Assembly: GCA_945870855.1 (NCBI GenBank)
Contig: CAMBTP010000004.1
Span: 43,986-107,985, forward strand
Length of the DNA: 64,000 nt
Reading direction: 5' to 3'
DNA from: Prosthecobacter debontii
GTDB lineage: Bacteria; Verrucomicrobiota; Verrucomicrobiia; Verrucomicrobiales; Akkermansiaceae
Part shown: positions 60,790 through 64,000 of the stretch, piece after piece
Layout: every line of letters begins with the position of its first letter
Numbering within the stretch: position 1 is the stretch's first letter
Notes under the pieces: generated by a model
Database searches by the model: none
What the model saw: only the letters and a program-made list of their open reading frames with translations
Told to the model about the DNA's origin: nothing
Program-made: the position numbers and the translations under genes

Positions 60790-62001
60790 ATGAGTGGAAG
60801 TGATGCGAAAGGACGTTTGAGGCTTGAGCTTTTTCCCAGGGCAGAAACAGCGGTGAGATCTGGGCATCCGTGGGTTTACGCAGACAGTATCAAAAGCCAG
60901 AACCGCGAAGGCGAGACCGGCGAGCTTGCGGTGATGTATGACAAGAAGGATCGCTTCCTCGCCATCGGGCTTTACGAAGCGGATTCGCCGATCCGCGTCC
61001 GCATCCTGCACTACGGGAAACCGGCGGGCATCCACCGCAATTGGTGGCTGGAAAAGGCACAGGCATGCCTCGCACGGCGGGAGGGAAATATTCTAAAAGA
61101 TGGAACCGATGGCGCACGCCTCATCAGCGGCGAGAGCGAGGGCTTTCCCGGACTCGTCGCGGATATTTATGCCGGGACTCTGGTGGTGAAAATCTACGCC
61201 GCCTCATGGCTGGCGCGGTGGGAGGAAATCGAGGACGTGTTCCGCGAGGTGTTCCGCCCGCAATATCTTATCCTGCGCCTCAGCCGGAACATTACTCAAT
61301 TTGCCGCGGGCATGGGTTTCACGGAAGGCTTCCACGGCGAGGCGGGAGAGGAAACCGTGGTGTTTTCCGAAAACGGCATCCGCTTCGAGGCGGCCGTGCT
61401 GAAAGGACAGAAGACCGGCTTCTTTCTCGATCAGCGCGACAACCGCTCCCGTGTCGAACAACTCGCCGCAGGCCGCGACGTGCTCAACGTCTTTAGCTTC
61501 ACCGGCGGATTCTCACTCTACGCCGCGAGAGGCGGCGCGCGATCCGTGACCGATCTCGACATCAGCCGCCACGCACTTGATAGCGCGGCGCGGAATTATT
61601 CCCTGAACCCATCGCTGGCCGGAGTGAAGAGGCACGCGGTGCAGGCGGATGCCTTCCGCTGGCTTGAGGAAAGCGGAGAAAATTACGACCTCATCATCAC
61701 TGATCCACCCAGCCTCGCGAAGCGGGAATCGGAGCGAGAGGGCGCGGCGCGAGCCTACGCACGGCTGAACTTGGCGGCGCTGCGGCGGCTCAGAGCCGGC
61801 GGGCTCCTCATCGCGGCATCCTGCTCCGCCCACGTCTCGGCAGAGGAATTTTATGGTGCGGTGGAAGAGGCTTTGCGGGAAAACGGCCTACCGTTCCGCG
61901 AACTCTGGCGCTACGGCCACGCGCCGGATCACCCAGCTGCTTTCCGTGAGGCGGAGTATCTCAAGGCAGTTTGCGTAGAACTGAAAGAAACCGCGATTTA
62001 G
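60790..62001 (+). CDS. RlmI-like 23S rRNA (cytosine-C5) methyltransferase
   Basis: At 403 residues the protein has an N-terminal PUA-like region (GHPWVYADSI), a central LLSGESEGFPGLVADIY-like segment, and a SAM-binding Rossmann domain (DVLNVFSFTGGFSLYAARGGA, ITDPPSLAKRE). GQKTGFFLDQRDNR is characteristic of the RlmI/RlmK-type family. In E. coli RlmI methylates C1962 of 23S rRNA; the target here is inferred. Confidence 0.88.
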   Translation: MSGSDAKGRLRLELFPRAETAVRSGHPWVYADSIKSQNREGETGELAVMYDKKDRFLAIGLYEADSPIRVRILHYGKPAGIHRNWWLEKAQACLARREGNILKDGTDGARLISGESEGFPGLVADIYAGTLVVKIYAASWLARWEEIEDVFREVFRPQYLILRLSRNITQFAAGMGFTEGFHGEAGEETVVFSENGIRFEAAVLKGQKTGFFLDQRDNRSRVEQLAAGRDVLNVFSFTGGFSLYAARGGARSVTDLDISRHALDSAARNYSLNPSLAGVKRHAVQADAFRWLEESGENYDLIITDPPSLAKRESEREGAARAYARLNLAALRRLRAGGLLIAASCSAHVSAEEFYGAVEEALRENGLPFRELWRYGHAPDHPAAFREAEYLKAVCVELKETAI

Positions 62002-62097
62002 AAACCACGGTTCCTCTCGGGGCTTGCGGCATGGGTTGAGATGTCGATACTCGCGGGGATGGGCATAGCGGACCGAGAGTATTCGAAAGGCGGCGGT

Positions 62098-62895
62098 ATG
62101 ATGGCGCAATTGACGCCGGTGGTGAAAGGACTGCTGATCCTGAACCTCGGGATCTTTTTCGCAGATATGCTGATATTTGATTTAACGATACAAAATCAAT
62201 TTACCTTCACAATTCAGTCCGCGCTGCTCGAGTTCCGCTTGTGGGAGTTCATCACCTTTCAGTTTATCCACGGCAGCGTAGGTCACGTGCTTTTCAATAG
62301 CATGGGACTATTCTTCTTCGGCCCGTGGATGGAGCGGTGGTGGGGTGCGCAGCGTTTCCTGTTCTTCTACCTCGTCTGCGGCGTGGGCGGGGCTATCTTT
62401 TACTCAGGGCTAGTGCTGACGGGCACCCTGCCGAGCAACAACCTGCAAACCGGATTGGTCGGCGCATCCGCCGGTATTTACGGCATCCTTGTCGGCGTGG
62501 CGATGATCGCCCCCTCAATGCGCGTCTCACTCCTTTTTCCGCCCGTCACACTGACCATGCGGCAACTCGCCCTCGCCCTGCTCGCCATCTCCGTGGGATC
62601 CATCGTCCTGAAAATCGGCGGTAACGAGGGCGGCGAGGCCGGACACCTCGGCGGCGCGATCATGGGATTTGTCCTGATGAAAACCCACGGATGGATAGGC
62701 TGGGTGCGCAGCAAGACCGGCTATCCGCGCGGTCGCCACGCTTCCAATTTCACCCCGAAAATCCGCCCGCGCACAATCATCGATCTCCATGGCCAAAACG
62801 AAGTGGACGCAATCCTCGAAAAAATTTCCCGCGACGGCTTCCAGAGCCTGACAGATGAGGAGCGCGACATCCTCCTCCGCGCAGCGAAAAAATAG
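62098..62895 (+). CDS. rhomboid family intramembrane serine protease
   Basis: From the ATG at 62098 the product begins MMAQLTPVVKGLLILNLGIFF and has six membrane segments. The catalytic set is HGSVGHVLFN, the serine motif GASAGIYG, and the histidine motif GHLGG in the last helix. A C-terminal cytoplasmic tail (LHGQNEVDAILEKISRDGF) resembles the DUF6576 tail of many bacterial rhomboids. The start is supported by AAAGGCGG nine to twelve bases upstream; an ATG at 62041 is possible. Substrate unknown. Confidence 0.88.
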   Translation: MMAQLTPVVKGLLILNLGIFFADMLIFDLTIQNQFTFTIQSALLEFRLWEFITFQFIHGSVGHVLFNSMGLFFFGPWMERWWGAQRFLFFYLVCGVGGAIFYSGLVLTGTLPSNNLQTGLVGASAGIYGILVGVAMIAPSMRVSLLFPPVTLTMRQLALALLAISVGSIVLKIGGNEGGEAGHLGGAIMGFVLMKTHGWIGWVRSKTGYPRGRHASNFTPKIRPRTIIDLHGQNEVDAILEKISRDGFQSLTDEERDILLRAAKK

Positions 62896-62910
62896 CGAAA
62901 AACCCAGCTT

Positions 62911-63717
62911 ATGACAGACGAAGAAATGATCAGTGGAAACAGTGCTTCAGAGTTGGAGCGCCTGCGCGCAATCATGCACCGCCTGCGTGCGCCGGGCGGC
63001 TGCTCTTGGGATGCCGAGCAGACCCATGAATCGCTGATCCCGAACCTCATCGAGGAGGCTTACGAAACGGTGGACGCGATTAAGCGCGACAACGACACCG
63101 ACATCCGCGAGGAACTCGGCGACCTACTACTTCAGGTCTATTTCCACAGCGAGATCGCACAGGAAACAGGTCGCTTCGATCTTGATGCAGTGGCAAAAGG
63201 AATTTCCGACAAACTCGTCCGCCGCCATCCCCATGTCTTCGGCGAGGCTGTCGCGAGCGATCCCGATGCGGTTTTATTACAATGGGATGCGATCAAGCGC
63301 GGCGAGAAAGGCGAGGCCGATGTGCCTTACCTTCACGGCACCGGCAAAGGCCTGCCCGCCCTTGTCCGCGGCGCGAAGCTCCTGAAAAAGGCCGCCAAGG
63401 TCGGCTTCGACTGGCCGGTGGAAACCAGTGTGATTTCCAAGATCCACGAGGAACTGTTAGAATTGCAAGCCGCCATCGACGAACAGGACTTACCCGCCGT
63501 CGAGGAGGAACTGGGCGACCTGCTATTCTCCGTCGTGAACCTCTCCCGTTTCAGCAAAATCGACCCCGAAGTCCTCATGGCACGGGCCAACGCCAAGTTC
63601 GAGCGCCGTTTCGGAGAGATGGAAAAAATTCTCAAAGCCGACGGAAAAACCCTCGAACTAGCTACCCTCTCGGAGATGGAAGAAACGTGGATCGAGGCGA
63701 AGATGCGTGGGTTGTAA
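62911..63717 (+). CDS. mazG: MazG family nucleoside triphosphate pyrophosphohydrolase
   Basis: The 268-residue product has two MazG domains. The first starts LRAPGGCSWDAEQTHESLIPNLIEEAYE and carries the E-E-x-x-E and E-E-L-G-D metal-binding motifs; the second repeats EELLELQAAI and EELGDLLF. MazG hydrolyses abnormal nucleoside triphosphates and can lower ppGpp. It follows the rhomboid gene by 15 bases. Confidence 0.93.
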   Translation: MTDEEMISGNSASELERLRAIMHRLRAPGGCSWDAEQTHESLIPNLIEEAYETVDAIKRDNDTDIREELGDLLLQVYFHSEIAQETGRFDLDAVAKGISDKLVRRHPHVFGEAVASDPDAVLLQWDAIKRGEKGEADVPYLHGTGKGLPALVRGAKLLKKAAKVGFDWPVETSVISKIHEELLELQAAIDEQDLPAVEEELGDLLFSVVNLSRFSKIDPEVLMARANAKFERRFGEMEKILKADGKTLELATLSEMEETWIEAKMRGL

Positions 63718-64000
63718 AGTTATACCGTTTGCCAAAAGTTCGTGCGCAAAAATGTGACAACAAAGTAGAGTGCCCGCAGGCTCAGGACTGCTGTGATTCT
63801 TCATTCACAGCTCTCACCTCAAAGCCGCAGTCCGAATGCAGATTTTCACCGCAAAGCAGAGGTCGCAGAGGGAACGCGGAGAAGAGTTTGTGTTTTGCGG
63901 TAGGGTCATTTTGATAAAATGACCCACGCAGCGTGTGTTAGCACGGTGATGGGGAGGAAAGCTCCGCATCAACGCCGCGAAAGGGTGAGACACGGATTTC
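63718..64000. other. non-coding end of window with dispersed repeat copy 2
   Basis: The repeat at 63776-63814 is almost identical to 43439-43477. No gene or RNA is recognised in the rest. Confidence 0.5.
63776..63814. repeat. dispersed repeat copy 2
   Basis: It matches 43439-43477 over 39 bases with two or three differences near GGCTC and contains the core CTGTGATTCTTCATTCACAG. The two copies are 20 kb apart and in the same orientation. Confidence 0.65.

Overview
The window looks like a chromosomal segment of a diderm bacterium, most likely a member of the Verrucomicrobiota. This is inference from gene content and codon style, not a database result. TamA/TamB and an RND pump show an outer membrane. 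A sulfatase, a GMC oxidoreductase paired with a gluconate-2-dehydrogenase subunit 3, weak Shine-Dalgarno signals and GC-rich codon use fit that phylum. No rRNA, CRISPR array or complete prophage is visible. Three tRNA genes and one tmRNA gene are present.

Region by region. (1) 1-3027: an SbcCD/YhaNO-like pair, cut by the left edge. (2) 3.1-15.9 kb: an accessory island that abuts the 3' end of a tRNA-Thr gene. It holds small hypothetical genes, a DUF4236 protein, a secreted 25-residue-repeat protein, a DUF3293 protein with a GIY-YIG-like tail, and a block of plus-strand genes in which each transcription unit is preceded by a GC-rich hairpin. That block encodes a Cas4/RecB-type nuclease, a DUF3150 protein, a UPF0175/DUF3368 toxin-antitoxin pair, DUF1257 (Ycf35-like), DUF2997, a small orphan, and a Ycf46-like AAA+ ATPase. 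Beyond it lie a nucleotidyltransferase with a small partner and an AbiE locus whose toxin gene carries an internal deletion. (3) 16-32 kb: core genes tamA/tamB, an aldehyde dehydrogenase, an RND pump, a second nucleotidyltransferase pair, an ABC-F ATPase, a GMC dehydrogenase with a Tat-targeted partner, and ssrA (tmRNA). (4) 32.4-41.4 kb: a type I restriction-modification island starting at the 3' end of ssrA. It carries hsdM, hsdS, an AlbA_2/RecG-like ATPase, an hsdR start-like remnant, hsdR and a membrane protein. (5) 41.7-64 kb: mostly housekeeping genes: a sulfatase with a deviant active-site motif, ilvB/ilvH, tex, mutM, an MFS-PlsC fusion, cysE with a divergent Rrf2 regulator, a REP-type transposase, aspS, hisS, panB, hemW (carrying an in-frame palindrome), a Uma2-family protein, a RlmI-like methyltransferase, a rhomboid protease and mazG.

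The most interesting part is 6.1-12.0 kb. Several proteins of unknown function (DUF3150, DUF1257, DUF2997, an 81-residue orphan) are organised with an AAA+ ATPase and a Cas4-like nuclease, with recurrent hairpin leaders, inside a defence-rich island. I infer a multi-component mobile-element or conflict system whose biochemical role cannot be read from sequence alone. Secondary signals are the AbiEii deletion beside an intact antitoxin with a palindrome at its start codon, a palindromic insertion inside hemW, a dispersed repeat found twice 20 kb apart, and the overlapping divergent start codons of cysE and the Rrf2 regulator.
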